51,399 nt of DNA from Deltaproteobacteria bacterium (lineage in GTDB: Bacteria > Desulfobacterota > Desulfuromonadia > Geobacterales > Pseudopelobacteraceae), in contig JAJXWO010000029.1 in NCBI GenBank assembly GCA_021781535.1, positions 1-51,399 on the forward strand. Reading direction: 5' to 3'. Position 1 is the stretch's first letter; every line of letters starts with the position of its first letter. Shown piece after piece: positions 16,721-25,529 of this stretch. Both the position numbers and the translations under genes were made by a program. The notes beneath the pieces are model-generated. The model was not told the DNA's origin. It ran no database searches and worked only from the letters and a program-made list of their open reading frames with translations.

Positions 16721-19159
16721 TTGATAGAGATAGAGAACGATGCCGAGCAAAGCTCGGAAGAACTGAAAATTCCAGAGGTGCTGCCGCTGTTGCCGATCCG
16801 GGACGTCGTGGTATACCCGTTTATGATCATACCGCTTTTTGTCGGTCGGGAAATGTCGGTAAAAGCCGTGGACAGCGCTCTGGCGGGTGACAGGATGATC
16901 CTGCTGGCGACTCAGCACGATGTTGGTGACGAGGATCCTCCTGCCGATAAAATATATGAGGTCGGCACGGTTGCCATGATAATGCGGATGCTTAAATTGC
17001 CGGATGGCCGTGTCAAGATACTTGTTCAAGGTCTGGCTAAGGCTCGCATTACGGAATATGTTACTGATAAGCCCTTCTATACGGTTCGCGTTGAGCGGCA
17101 GCACGACACGACGGTTGTAGATATCACGCTGGAAACAGAGGCGCTGATTCGCACCGTGCGCGAACAGTTGACCAAGGTCATCGAACTTGGCAAGCAGGTC
17201 TCGCCCGAAGTGATGGTTATTCTGGAGAATATCCAGGATCCGGGCAGTATGGCTGATCTGGTTTCCAGTAACCTCGGCCTGAAAGTTGCCGATGCCCAGA
17301 CGCTGCTGGAAATAAACGATCCGATCGTTCGTCTGACCAAGGTGAATGAGTTTCTGAACCGCGAAGTTGAGCTGTTGAGCGTGCAGGCCAAAATCCAGAA
17401 CGCCGCGCGCGAAGAGATGGGTAAAAACCACAAGGAATATTACCTGCGCGAGCAGATGAAAGCTATCCAGAGCGAACTGGGCGACAACGAAGGCAAAGAA
17501 GAACTGGCTGAAATAAGAAAGGCGATTGAAGCGGCAAAAATGCCTGAGCAGGTGCAGAAAGAGGCGCTCAAACAGTTGAGCCGCCTGGAAAACATGCATC
17601 CGGACGGCGGTGAAGCCAGCATTGTCAGAACCTATCTTGACTGGATGGTGGAGCTCCCCTGGAGCAAGTCCACCCGCGACAGCCTGGATATTGCCCGGGC
17701 GAAGACGATTCTGGATAATGACCACTTCTATCTGGACAAGATCAAGGAACGCATCCTGGAATTTCTGGCGGTGCGTAAACTGAAGAAAAAGATGAAAGGG
17801 CCGATTCTCTGCTTTGTCGGTCCTCCCGGTGTGGGAAAAACCTCGCTGGGCAAGTCCATTGCCCGCGCCATGAATCGCAAGTTCGTCCGTATTTCACTGG
17901 GCGGCGTGCGTGATGAAGCCGAAATTCGAGGTCATCGCCGCACGTATATCGGTGCTCTGCCGGGGCGTATTCTGCAGGGATTGAAACAGGCTGGCGCCAA
18001 CAATCCGGTCTTCATGCTGGACGAGCTGGACAAGCTCGGTTACGACTACAAGGGAGACCCTTCATCAGCGTTGCTTGAGGTGCTTGATCCGGAGCAGAAC
18101 CACTCATTCTCCGATCATTACATCAATCAGCCGTTCGATCTCTCAAACGTGATGTTTGTGGCGACCGCCAACCAGATGGATCCGATCCCTTCGGCTCTGC
18201 GCGACCGAATGGAGGTTATCAATCTGGCCGGGTACACCGAAGAGGAAAAACTGGAAATCGCCAAGCGCTATCTGGTCCCGCGCCAGATCAAGGACAACGG
18301 ACTGAAGTCCAAGCACATCAGCTTCGATGATGAATCAATAATGGAGATAATCTCCAAATACACCCGTGAAGCCGGTTTGCGAAATCTGGAGCGGGAAATC
18401 GGTAAAATCTGCCGCAAGGTGGCCCGGAAAGTGGCGGAAGGGAGCCCCCGCATTGTCAAAGTGACGGCCAAGGGTATTCACAGCTATCTGGGAGCTCCGA
18501 AATATTTACGAGAGGAAGATCTGGACAAAAACGAGGTAGGGGTTGTCAATGGCCTGGCCTGGACCCCGGTCGGGGGCGAGATTCTTCATATCGAAGCCAG
18601 CTTGATGGCGGGCAAAACGGCCTTGACTCTGACCGGGCAGTTAGGCGACGTCATGAAGGAGTCCGTACAGGCTGCACACTCGTATGTTCGTGCTCATGCC
18701 GAGGCGATGCATCTCGCACCGAAAATCTTTGAGGAACATGAAATTCATGTTCATGTTCCGGCCGGCGCCATACCCAAGGACGGCCCTTCGGCCGGAGTTG
18801 CCATGACGGTGGCGTTGGTTTCGATACTGTGTCACATCCCGGTTAAAAAAGATGTTGCTATGACCGGCGAGGTGACGCTGCGCGGCAAAGTGCTTCCGAT
18901 CGGTGGCCTAAAGGAAAAAATACTGGCAGCGGTCAGATCCCGTATGAGATTGGTAATCATTCCTGAACAGAACAAAAAGGACCTGGAAGATATACCGCCG
19001 GAAATCCTGAAAAAGGTTAAAATTGTTGCAGTTTCAGAAGTTGAAGATGCCCTTAAACTTGCTTTGGAAAAGTATCCGCCTTCTGCCCCTGCTGCCGGAA
19101 AAAAGCAGAAAAAAACCGCTCCGGCAAAAACTCTTCCCGCACGCACGGCGCGTACCTGA
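16721..19159 (+). CDS. lon: ATP-dependent protease Lon
   Basis: Lon degrades damaged and regulatory proteins in the cytosol as a hexamer. The 812-residue protein has the full layout: N-terminal substrate domain (LPLLPIRDVVVYPFMIIPLFVGR), AAA+ ATPase with Walker A GPPGVGKT (about 367-374), and the protease domain with the catalytic Ser in PKDGPSAGV (about 688) and the Lys in GGLKEKI (about 731). The C-terminus has a short Lys/Ala/Pro-rich tail. The start is TTG at 16721, chosen because AAGGAG lies eight bases before it and the protein begins at the expected place; it is one base past the hsp20 stop, so coupling is likely. Confidence 0.96.
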   Translation: MIEIENDAEQSSEELKIPEVLPLLPIRDVVVYPFMIIPLFVGREMSVKAVDSALAGDRMILLATQHDVGDEDPPADKIYEVGTVAMIMRMLKLPDGRVKILVQGLAKARITEYVTDKPFYTVRVERQHDTTVVDITLETEALIRTVREQLTKVIELGKQVSPEVMVILENIQDPGSMADLVSSNLGLKVADAQTLLEINDPIVRLTKVNEFLNREVELLSVQAKIQNAAREEMGKNHKEYYLREQMKAIQSELGDNEGKEELAEIRKAIEAAKMPEQVQKEALKQLSRLENMHPDGGEASIVRTYLDWMVELPWSKSTRDSLDIARAKTILDNDHFYLDKIKERILEFLAVRKLKKKMKGPILCFVGPPGVGKTSLGKSIARAMNRKFVRISLGGVRDEAEIRGHRRTYIGALPGRILQGLKQAGANNPVFMLDELDKLGYDYKGDPSSALLEVLDPEQNHSFSDHYINQPFDLSNVMFVATANQMDPIPSALRDRMEVINLAGYTEEEKLEIAKRYLVPRQIKDNGLKSKHISFDDESIMEIISKYTREAGLRNLEREIGKICRKVARKVAEGSPRIVKVTAKGIHSYLGAPKYLREEDLDKNEVGVVNGLAWTPVGGEILHIEASLMAGKTALTLTGQLGDVMKESVQAAHSYVRAHAEAMHLAPKIFEEHEIHVHVPAGAIPKDGPSAGVAMTVALVSILCHIPVKKDVAMTGEVTLRGKVLPIGGLKEKILAAVRSRMRLVIIPEQNKKDLEDIPPEILKKVKIVAVSEVEDALKLALEKYPPSAPAAGKKQKKTAPAKTLPARTART

Positions 19160-19229
19160 TCATGGCTTCTTGTCGGGATGTGAAATAAAAGATTTCCGGT
19201 TTAGAGTATTAGTTGAATCGAGGTGATTC

Positions 19230-20501
19230 ATGACTGAAGAAATCATCTATTCTGCTTCCTGGTTGATTAATCCCAATGCCCCGCCCGTCGCTGGCGGGGC
19301 ATTGTTTGTTCGTAACGGCATGATCGTAGCCACAGGGCCTCTGCACATGCTGCGCCGTTCTCATTCGGCACCGGTGCTTGATTTTCCGGGCTGCGTTCTG
19401 CTCCCCGGGTTTGTCAACGCCCATACCCATCTCGAATTAACTCACTTTCCTTCCTGGCGACTCGGCTCTTCAGTCGATTACAATCCTCGCCGGTTTACCG
19501 ACTGGATAATCCAGCTGATCAAAATTGCGCGTGGTTTGACGGTGGAGGATTACCAACCTTCGATTCGAGAGGGGGTGCGGATGTGTCTGGAATCGGGGAC
19601 GACTGCTATTGGCGAGGTCGTTACCAATCCGGCAATGGCTGAACTTTACTATAAATCTTCACTTGCCGGCCGGCTCTACTTTGAGCTGCTGGGGCAGGAA
19701 ACCGGCCATTTTACCGGTAAACTTGCTGCCGCGACAGCAGCGGCACATCAACGTGAAACACACACACTGCTGTCGGGCTTATCTCCCCATTCTCCCTATA
19801 CGATCGCACACGAACATCTGGCAACTATACGGGATGTCGCCGCATCAAACGCCCTGCCGCTCGCCATCCATCTTTCCGAATCCCGTTCTGAGGCAAACTT
19901 TATCTTTGACGAGACCGGTGATCTTGCTTCCGAGTTCTACCCGTTTGTCGGCTGGGAACGCTTCCTGGGGCATCCGGCTCGATGCAGTTCCACTGAATTG
20001 CTTGATCGCTACGGCCTGCTGACGCCGATGACGCTGGCGGTGCATTGTGTCCACGTTTCTGTCGCCGATGCTCGCATCATCAAGTCGCGCGGTACTCATG
20101 TTGCCCTCTGTCCCCGCAGTAACGAGCTGCTGGACGTCGGACGTGCCCCGGTTGCTCTGTTCAAAAAATTCGATATTCCCCTGGCGCTTGGCACTGATTC
20201 GCTTGCCAGCAACAACTCCCTTTCTCTATGGGATGAGCTGCGTTTTGCGCTGGAGGTCTTTCCGAACGAGCTTTCTGAACAGGATGTGTTTCACATGGTT
20301 ACCGCCGGCGGGGCTGCAGCTCTCGGTGTTTCGGCAACCTGTGGCTTGCTGGAGTCCGGCAGGCGGGCGGATTTTCAGGTGGTCGGCAATTGCGACGGTG
20401 GTGAGGAGAGATTGTTGGAGCGGGTTATGCGGGAGGGCATTCCGCAGGAAGTTTTTATTGGTGGTGTGCGTTACACGGGAAATCCCCGAGCTGGCGATTA
20501 A
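19230..20501 (+). CDS. Amidohydrolase, cytosine/SAH deaminase-like (TRZ/ATZ family)
   Basis: The 423-residue protein is a metal-dependent hydrolase. The metal-binding HxH is at His65 and His67 in NAHTHLELTH; further ligands are the His in HLSESRSEA, the His in LAVHCVHV and the Asp in LGTDSLASN. The family includes methylthioadenosine/S-adenosylhomocysteine deaminases and chlorohydrolases, so a deamination of a purine or related ring is likely, but the substrate is not clear from sequence. It starts at an ATG after GAGGTG, 70 bases downstream of lon; it could be read from the hsp20-lon transcript. Confidence 0.85.
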   Translation: MTEEIIYSASWLINPNAPPVAGGALFVRNGMIVATGPLHMLRRSHSAPVLDFPGCVLLPGFVNAHTHLELTHFPSWRLGSSVDYNPRRFTDWIIQLIKIARGLTVEDYQPSIREGVRMCLESGTTAIGEVVTNPAMAELYYKSSLAGRLYFELLGQETGHFTGKLAAATAAAHQRETHTLLSGLSPHSPYTIAHEHLATIRDVAASNALPLAIHLSESRSEANFIFDETGDLASEFYPFVGWERFLGHPARCSSTELLDRYGLLTPMTLAVHCVHVSVADARIIKSRGTHVALCPRSNELLDVGRAPVALFKKFDIPLALGTDSLASNNSLSLWDELRFALEVFPNELSEQDVFHMVTAGGAAALGVSATCGLLESGRRADFQVVGNCDGGEERLLERVMREGIPQEVFIGGVRYTGNPRAGD

Positions 20502-20538
20502 TGTCAGGAGTAAAAATATAAATCAAAGAAAATCAGTT

Positions 20539-20650
20539 AAACTCAGAGGCACTGGGGACACAGAGAAATTCTTGATTTTTTTAAGAAAAACAGCATCACC
20601 TTTACAGTGGTCATGTAATTTTTCTCCATTCCCTCTGTGCCTCTGTGTTT
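20539..20650. repeat. Intergenic inverted repeat with CAGAGGCAC arms
   Basis: The left arm at 20539-20552 (AAACTCAGAGGCAC) and the right arm at 20637-20650 match in 13 of 14 bases as an inverted repeat, around 84 bases of AT-rich sequence. It fills most of the 165-base gap between two convergent genes. Similar CTCTGTGCCTCTGTG stretches are common between genes in many bacterial genomes. It may act as a weak two-way terminator. Confidence 0.55.
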
Positions 20651-20666
20651 GATAGAAGTCTTATAC

Positions 20667-21152
20667 TCAAGCTTTTTTCAACCGTTTTTCTTCCAGGATC
20701 ATATCAACCGCCAGTAGAAAAACCCCGATGCAGATCAGAGAATCGGCGACGTTGAAGGCCGGCCAATGGTGCAGGTACCAGTGAACGTCGAGAAAATCAA
20801 TCACTTCTCCGAGACGTATCCGGTCGATAAGGTTGCCGACTGCGCCGGAAAAAATCATCGCCAGTGAAACATGTGCCAGCCTTTGGTCATCACGCAATCG
20901 ATGAAAGGCGATCAGAATAACAAGCGCGGCAATGACTGAAATGGTGATAAAAAACGGCAGACGCCACGATGCATTGGAGAGGAAGCTGAAAGCGGCTCCC
21001 TTGTTCCTGACGTAGGTAAGGTTGAAGAAGTTTACAATGATCGGGATCGAGTCAAATTGCTGCATGGTGCGATCAATGACTGTCTTGGTGATCTGATCAA
21101 TGAGTATGCCAACGATGGAGATAGTGGAGAACAGTATGTATCGAGATTTCAT
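20667..21152 (-). CDS. lspA: Lipoprotein signal peptidase LspA
   Basis: LspA is an inner-membrane aspartic protease that cuts the signal peptide of lipidated prolipoproteins. The 161-residue protein has four predicted helices. The catalytic aspartates are Asp110 in GNLIDRIRLG and Asp137 in FNVADS, and the family motif VRNKGAAFSFL is present. It follows ileS on the minus strand after 85 bases, the order seen in many bacteria. Its activity is needed by the two lipoproteins encoded at 41401-43523. Confidence 0.96.
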   Translation of the reverse strand: MKSRYILFSTISIVGILIDQITKTVIDRTMQQFDSIPIIVNFFNLTYVRNKGAAFSFLSNASWRLPFFITISVIAALVILIAFHRLRDDQRLAHVSLAMIFSGAVGNLIDRIRLGEVIDFLDVHWYLHHWPAFNVADSLICIGVFLLAVDMILEEKRLKKA

Positions 21153-21169
21153 TGATTATGTCCGTGCCT

Positions 21170-21202
21170 CCCGTGAATACAGCGTATGACTGCATTCACG
21201 GG
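21170..21202 (-). other. Hairpin between ileS and lspA
   Basis: A perfect 9-base inverted repeat, CCCGTGAAT (21170-21178) and ATTCACGGG (21194-21202), with a 15-base loop. No T run follows on either strand, so it is not a normal terminator. On the minus strand its 3' arm runs into GGGAGG about 14 bases before the lspA ATG. Confidence 0.6.
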
Positions 21203-21237
21203 GGTGTGATAGTGACTCAGTTGAAAACTGTGGTTAT

Positions 21238-24012
21238 TTACGAGACGGCAACGGTACATTTGGGGCAGATGGTGGGGTGTCCGGCATCGGTGCCCAGTTC
21301 TTCGCTGTAATACCAACACCGCTCACATTTCTCACCGGGTGCTGCAGTCACCTGGACTTTCAGGCCGTCAAGATTTTCCGATGTCCAGTATTCACCTTCA
21401 AGATCGTGTGCCAGTACTGCCTTGGATACGATAAAAATACTGTTCAATTCGGCTGCATACTCCTGAAGGAATGCGAACAACTCTGGAGGTGCGGAGATCG
21501 TTACGGCAGCGTCCAGGGAATGTCCAATGGTTTTGGCGACGCGAGCCAGTTCCAATGCTTTTGAAACATCCGAGCGAACTTTTATAATACGTTCCCAGCG
21601 ATCCGCCAGAGCGTCATTTTTCCACTCGGGGGTGAGGACAGGAAACTCAGCCAGATGTACGCTTTCCTCACGTTGTCCCGGCATGTACTGCCAGACCTCA
21701 TCGGAGGTAAACGAGAGCACTGGAGCGAGGATACGCACCAATGTGTCAAGAATCCGGAACATGACCGTCTGGGCGCTGAGGCGCTCCAGAGAATCTGACT
21801 TGCTGGTGTACATGCGGTCTTTAAGAATATCAAGGTAAAACGAGCTCATCTCAGTGGTACAGAAGCCGTTGACTTCCTGGTAGATGACGTGGAATTCCAG
21901 GTCCTGATAGGCGGTGAGGACCCGCTCCTTCAATATTTCAAGTTGATGCAGGGCCCAGCGGTCGATTTCCGGCATCTCCGCGAATGCTACCGATTGGGTT
22001 GCCGGATCGAAGTTGTTTACGTTGCCGAGAATGTAGCGGCAGGTGTTGCGGATACGGCGATAAGCCTCTGCCACCCTGGTCAGGATTTCCTGCGAAATAC
22101 GGGTATCGTCCTGGTAGTCCATCGCGGCAACCCAGAGGCGGAGGACGTCGGCGCCGAACTTCTTGATGACGTCTTCAGGAGCCATTACATTGCCTACGGA
22201 TTTGCTCATTTTGCGCCCTTGGCCGTCCAGTACGAAACCATGGGTCAGGACGTTTTTATAGGGGGCAACTCCCCGGGTGCCGACGCTCTCCAGCAGTGAT
22301 GAATGGAACCAGCCGCGATGCTGGTCGCTCCCCTCCAGATACATGTCGGCCGGTGAACGCAACGCGGGATTCGGTTCCAGCACGGCTGCATGCGAAACAC
22401 CTGAATCAAACCAGACGTCCAGGATGTCATTTTCTTTTTCAAGTGATGCCGAACCGCATTTCGGACAGACCGTTCCGGCGGGGAGCAGTTTTTCGGCGCT
22501 CCAGTCGAACCAGACATCGGAACTTTCCTTTTTGAAAATTTCCGCTACGTGGTCCATGATTGTGCCATCGGCGATGTATTCGCCGCAGGCGGTGCAGGAA
22601 AATGCGGTGATGGGTACGCCCCAGGAGCGCTGCCGGGAAACGCACCAGTCGGGACGATTTTCGATCATACCATAGATCCTCTCCCGTCCCCATTTGGGAA
22701 TCCATTCTACCTTATCAATGGCTTTCAATGCATTGTCACGCAAATCGTTCGCCTTCATGCTGATGAACCACTGCTCGGTGGCACGGAAGATGATTGGCTT
22801 TTTGCACCGCCAGCAGTGCGGGTAGGAATGGACGATTGGTGAAGTCTGGAGCAGCGCCTCGACCTCGATCAGTTTGTCAATCACGCTCTGGTTGGCGGGA
22901 AAAACCTGCTGCCCGCCGAAGAATTCGACATTCGCCAGGTATTTGCCGTGGTTGTCAACCGGATTATAAATTTCAAGCCCCTCTTTAAGCGCCAGCTCAT
23001 AATCTTCCTGGCCGTGCCCTGGTGCGGTGTGGACACATCCGGTACCGGCTTCCAGTGTTACATGCTCACCCAATAGTACGATGGAATCACGATCATAGAA
23101 CGGGTGCTTGCACCGTTTATGCTCCAGCACATCTGCCTTGAATGTTGCTATGACTGTCCCTGTGAGGCCCACTGTTGCCAGGAAAGAATCTTTGAGGCCT
23201 TCTGCAACGATCAGCACACCTTTCTCGGTTTCCAATGCAACGTAGTCGAACTCCGGGTGGAGCGCCACGGCAAGGTTGGCCGGAATCGTCCAGGGGGTGG
23301 TCGTCCAGATGACAATGTACGCCTGCTTGCCGGCCAAGGCTGGAATAACAGCGGACACGTCATTCTCAAGGGCGAAGCGGACATAGATGGAGGGGGAGGT
23401 GTGGTCGGCATACTCGACTTCGGCTTCGGCCAGCGCCGTTACGCATGAGGAACACCAGTGTACCGGCTTGCGACCGCGGTAGAGTCCGCCGTTGTGGGCA
23501 AAACGGGCCAGTTCGGCTGCGGTCAGTCCCTCGTATTCATAGTTCATTGTCAGGTAGGGTTTTTCCCAATCACCAAGAATGCCGAGACGCTTGAATTCCT
23601 CTTTCTGGATGTCGACGAATTTTGCTGCATACGTCCGACACTCCCGACGCATTTCCAGCTTGCTGATCTGGTTTTTTCGCGAGCCCAGGTTTTTTTCCAC
23701 CTGCAATTCAATTGGCAGACCGTGGCAGTCCCATCCTGGAACGTAAGGGGCGCGAAAACCTTCCATGCGCTTGACTTTAAGCAGGATATCTTTGAGGGTT
23801 TTATTGAGAGCATGACCGATATGGATATGCCCGTTTGCATACGGAGGGCCGTCATGCAGGACGTAGAGAGGTTTGTCTGTCCCAGACGCTTCCAGCTTGG
23901 CATAGAGTCCGCTCTGTTCCCATTTTGCAAGCATTTCCGGCTCCCGTTGATTCAGGTTGGCCTTCATCGGGAAATCGGTTTGTGGCAGGTTGAGGGTGTC
24001 TTTATATTCCAT
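21238..24012 (-). CDS. ileS: Isoleucyl-tRNA synthetase
   Basis: IleS charges tRNA-Ile with isoleucine. The 924-residue class I synthetase has the HIGH motif at 64-67 (NGHIHIGHALNK) and KMSKS at about 601-605 (GRKMSKSVGN). The editing domain contains WTTTPWTIPANLAVA. The C-terminus has a zinc site, CERCWYY and CPKC, typical of bacterial-type IleS. It is followed by lspA. No T-box or other leader structure was recognised upstream. Confidence 0.97.
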   Translation of the reverse strand: MEYKDTLNLPQTDFPMKANLNQREPEMLAKWEQSGLYAKLEASGTDKPLYVLHDGPPYANGHIHIGHALNKTLKDILLKVKRMEGFRAPYVPGWDCHGLPIELQVEKNLGSRKNQISKLEMRRECRTYAAKFVDIQKEEFKRLGILGDWEKPYLTMNYEYEGLTAAELARFAHNGGLYRGRKPVHWCSSCVTALAEAEVEYADHTSPSIYVRFALENDVSAVIPALAGKQAYIVIWTTTPWTIPANLAVALHPEFDYVALETEKGVLIVAEGLKDSFLATVGLTGTVIATFKADVLEHKRCKHPFYDRDSIVLLGEHVTLEAGTGCVHTAPGHGQEDYELALKEGLEIYNPVDNHGKYLANVEFFGGQQVFPANQSVIDKLIEVEALLQTSPIVHSYPHCWRCKKPIIFRATEQWFISMKANDLRDNALKAIDKVEWIPKWGRERIYGMIENRPDWCVSRQRSWGVPITAFSCTACGEYIADGTIMDHVAEIFKKESSDVWFDWSAEKLLPAGTVCPKCGSASLEKENDILDVWFDSGVSHAAVLEPNPALRSPADMYLEGSDQHRGWFHSSLLESVGTRGVAPYKNVLTHGFVLDGQGRKMSKSVGNVMAPEDVIKKFGADVLRLWVAAMDYQDDTRISQEILTRVAEAYRRIRNTCRYILGNVNNFDPATQSVAFAEMPEIDRWALHQLEILKERVLTAYQDLEFHVIYQEVNGFCTTEMSSFYLDILKDRMYTSKSDSLERLSAQTVMFRILDTLVRILAPVLSFTSDEVWQYMPGQREESVHLAEFPVLTPEWKNDALADRWERIIKVRSDVSKALELARVAKTIGHSLDAAVTISAPPELFAFLQEYAAELNSIFIVSKAVLAHDLEGEYWTSENLDGLKVQVTAAPGEKCERCWYYSEELGTDAGHPTICPKCTVAVS

Positions 24013-24551
24013 GAGATGTGGTCTCCGTTTCTTATTCGTAAAACTGTACTAGACTACAGATATGGAGCAGTAATGTCAAGAAGACCGGCTTGTTCGGGTA
24101 GGCTGTTTGGATAGGCAATCGGAAGTCTTGGTAAAAGATGGAGTGGTGTGGGGGTGTCGGAGTTTTTGCCGAGAGATGAGGGTATTTAATGAATGGGTAA
24201 GCTTCGGCTTACAGAATAGCGCTAGCATGAAGGCGGTGTGCCACCTGGTCAAAATTGATAGATAATTATGTTTATCGTAAGAAAAACGTTAAGTATTATT
24301 AAAAATAATAGCTAATGTGGGTAAAAGCTGCTATGGCAAACAGGCCGAATTGAGATGAATGAGATGCGCTGATCTGGTGAAAAAGAACATAGTAAACCTT
24401 GCTTAGCTGCGGCATGCATGGATGTGGTGATGCTGTTCCGGCTGGTTCTTAATCTGTTGACGAAACAAAATTTGTACTGATTTTATGACTTGAAGAGAAA
24501 TATGAAAACTATATCAGAGACGGAAATTATCTGAAAAGGATCCAATAAAAA
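24013..24551. other. Long intergenic region between ileS and cas1
   Basis: These 539 bases lie between the divergent ileS and cas1 genes and contain no gene I can support. Visible items are a stable hairpin GTAAGC-TTCG-GCTTAC (24197-24212) with the classic cUUCGg tetraloop, an AT-rich palindrome TATTATT-AAA-AATAATA (24294-24310), and a 29-codon frame at 24176-24265 without a clear ribosome site. The region should hold the promoters of both ileS and the cas operon. It may also be the boundary of the transferred CRISPR-Cas segment. Confidence 0.6.
24457..24486 (+). promoter_or_regulatory. Possible promoter of the cas operon
   Basis: TTGACG (24457-24462) and TTTTAT (24481-24486) are separated by 18 bases, 65 bases before the cas1 ATG. 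The -10 is weak. No other candidate is clearer in the last 100 bases before cas1. Confidence 0.4.
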
Positions 24552-25529
24552 ATGGAAGACTTATCTCCTTCTGATTTGAAAACAATCATGCACTCCAAGC
24601 GGGCAAATATGTACTACCTCCAACATTGTCGTGTACTGGTTAACGGCGGCCGGGTTGAGTATGTTACCGAAGAGGGCAAAGACTCCCTGTACTGGAACAT
24701 CCCTATTGCCAACACCACCTCCCTGTTGCTGGGCACCGGCACTTCCATCACGCAGATGGCGATGCGGGAGTTGGCAAAAGCTGGCGTGCTGGTCGGTTTT
24801 TGCGGCGGTGGCGGTTCCCCTCTGTTTGCGGCTAACGAAGTGCAGGTTGATGTCTCCTGGTTGACGCCGCAAAGCGAATATCGGCCAACTGAATATTTAC
24901 AACATTGGGTGAGCTTCTGGTTTAACGACGAAAAGCGGCTTGCTGCCGCCAAGGCGTTTCAGTTGGTGCGGCTGACGCAGATTGAAACGCAGTGGCTCAG
25001 CTCGCGCATGCAGCGTGAAGATGGTTTTACGGTCAATAGCGATCAGTTGCTTGCGCTGCTGAACAGCACCAGAGCGGCGCTGGATCAGTGCCACAACAAC
25101 AGCGACATTCTGGCGCAGGAAGCGCTGCTCACCAAGGCGCTCTACAAAATAGCGGTCAATGCGGTCAAATATGGCGACTTTACCCGCTCCAAGCGAGGCT
25201 CCGGTACGGATATCGCCAATCGATTTCTGGATCATGGCAACTATCTTGCCTATGGACTGGGTGCCACGGCGGCCTGGGTGCTTGGTCTGCCCCACGGATT
25301 AGCGGTGCTGCATGGCAAAACCAGGCGCGGCGGTCTGGTGTTTGATGTCGCCGACCTGATCAAGGATGCCCTGATTCTGCCGCAGGCCTTTATTGCCGCA
25401 ATGCAGGGTGAAGATGAGCGGGAGTTCCGCCAACGCTGTACCGAAAATTTCAACCGGGCAGAAGCGCTCGATGTGATGATCGACACCATCAAAGACGTCG
25501 CCGAATCTCTCAGCGAGGTGCGCAAATGA
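24552..25529 (+). CDS. cas1: CRISPR-associated integrase Cas1, type I-F
   Basis: Cas1 is the integrase that inserts new spacers at the leader end of the array. The 325-residue protein matches the I-F form: MEDLSPSDLKTIMHSKRANMY at the start region, GTGTSITQMAMRELAKAGV, and the catalytic region with the Glu in EALLTKALYKIA, the His in LPHGLAVLHG and the Asp in VFDVADLIKDA. It is the first gene of the cas operon, has AAGGA 13 bases upstream of its ATG, and overlaps the next gene by four bases (ATGA). In I-F systems Cas1 works in complex with the Cas2-3 fusion encoded next. Confidence 0.96.
   Translation: MEDLSPSDLKTIMHSKRANMYYLQHCRVLVNGGRVEYVTEEGKDSLYWNIPIANTTSLLLGTGTSITQMAMRELAKAGVLVGFCGGGGSPLFAANEVQVDVSWLTPQSEYRPTEYLQHWVSFWFNDEKRLAAAKAFQLVRLTQIETQWLSSRMQREDGFTVNSDQLLALLNSTRAALDQCHNNSDILAQEALLTKALYKIAVNAVKYGDFTRSKRGSGTDIANRFLDHGNYLAYGLGATAAWVLGLPHGLAVLHGKTRRGGLVFDVADLIKDALILPQAFIAAMQGEDEREFRQRCTENFNRAEALDVMIDTIKDVAESLSEVRK

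Noticed and set aside
16637..17725. A 362-codon open frame antisense to lon
   Set aside because: Lon is certain on the plus strand; the antisense translation has no coherent domain.
24176..24265. A 29-codon open frame upstream of cas1
   Set aside because: It has no clear ribosome site and no family resemblance; it also runs through the cUUCGg hairpin. Not listed as a gene, only mentioned in the intergenic entry.
24403..24420. TTAGCTGCGGCATG upstream of cas1 as a degenerate CRISPR repeat that could guide autoregulation
   Set aside because: Only short pieces match the reverse complement of the repeat and the hairpin cannot form.
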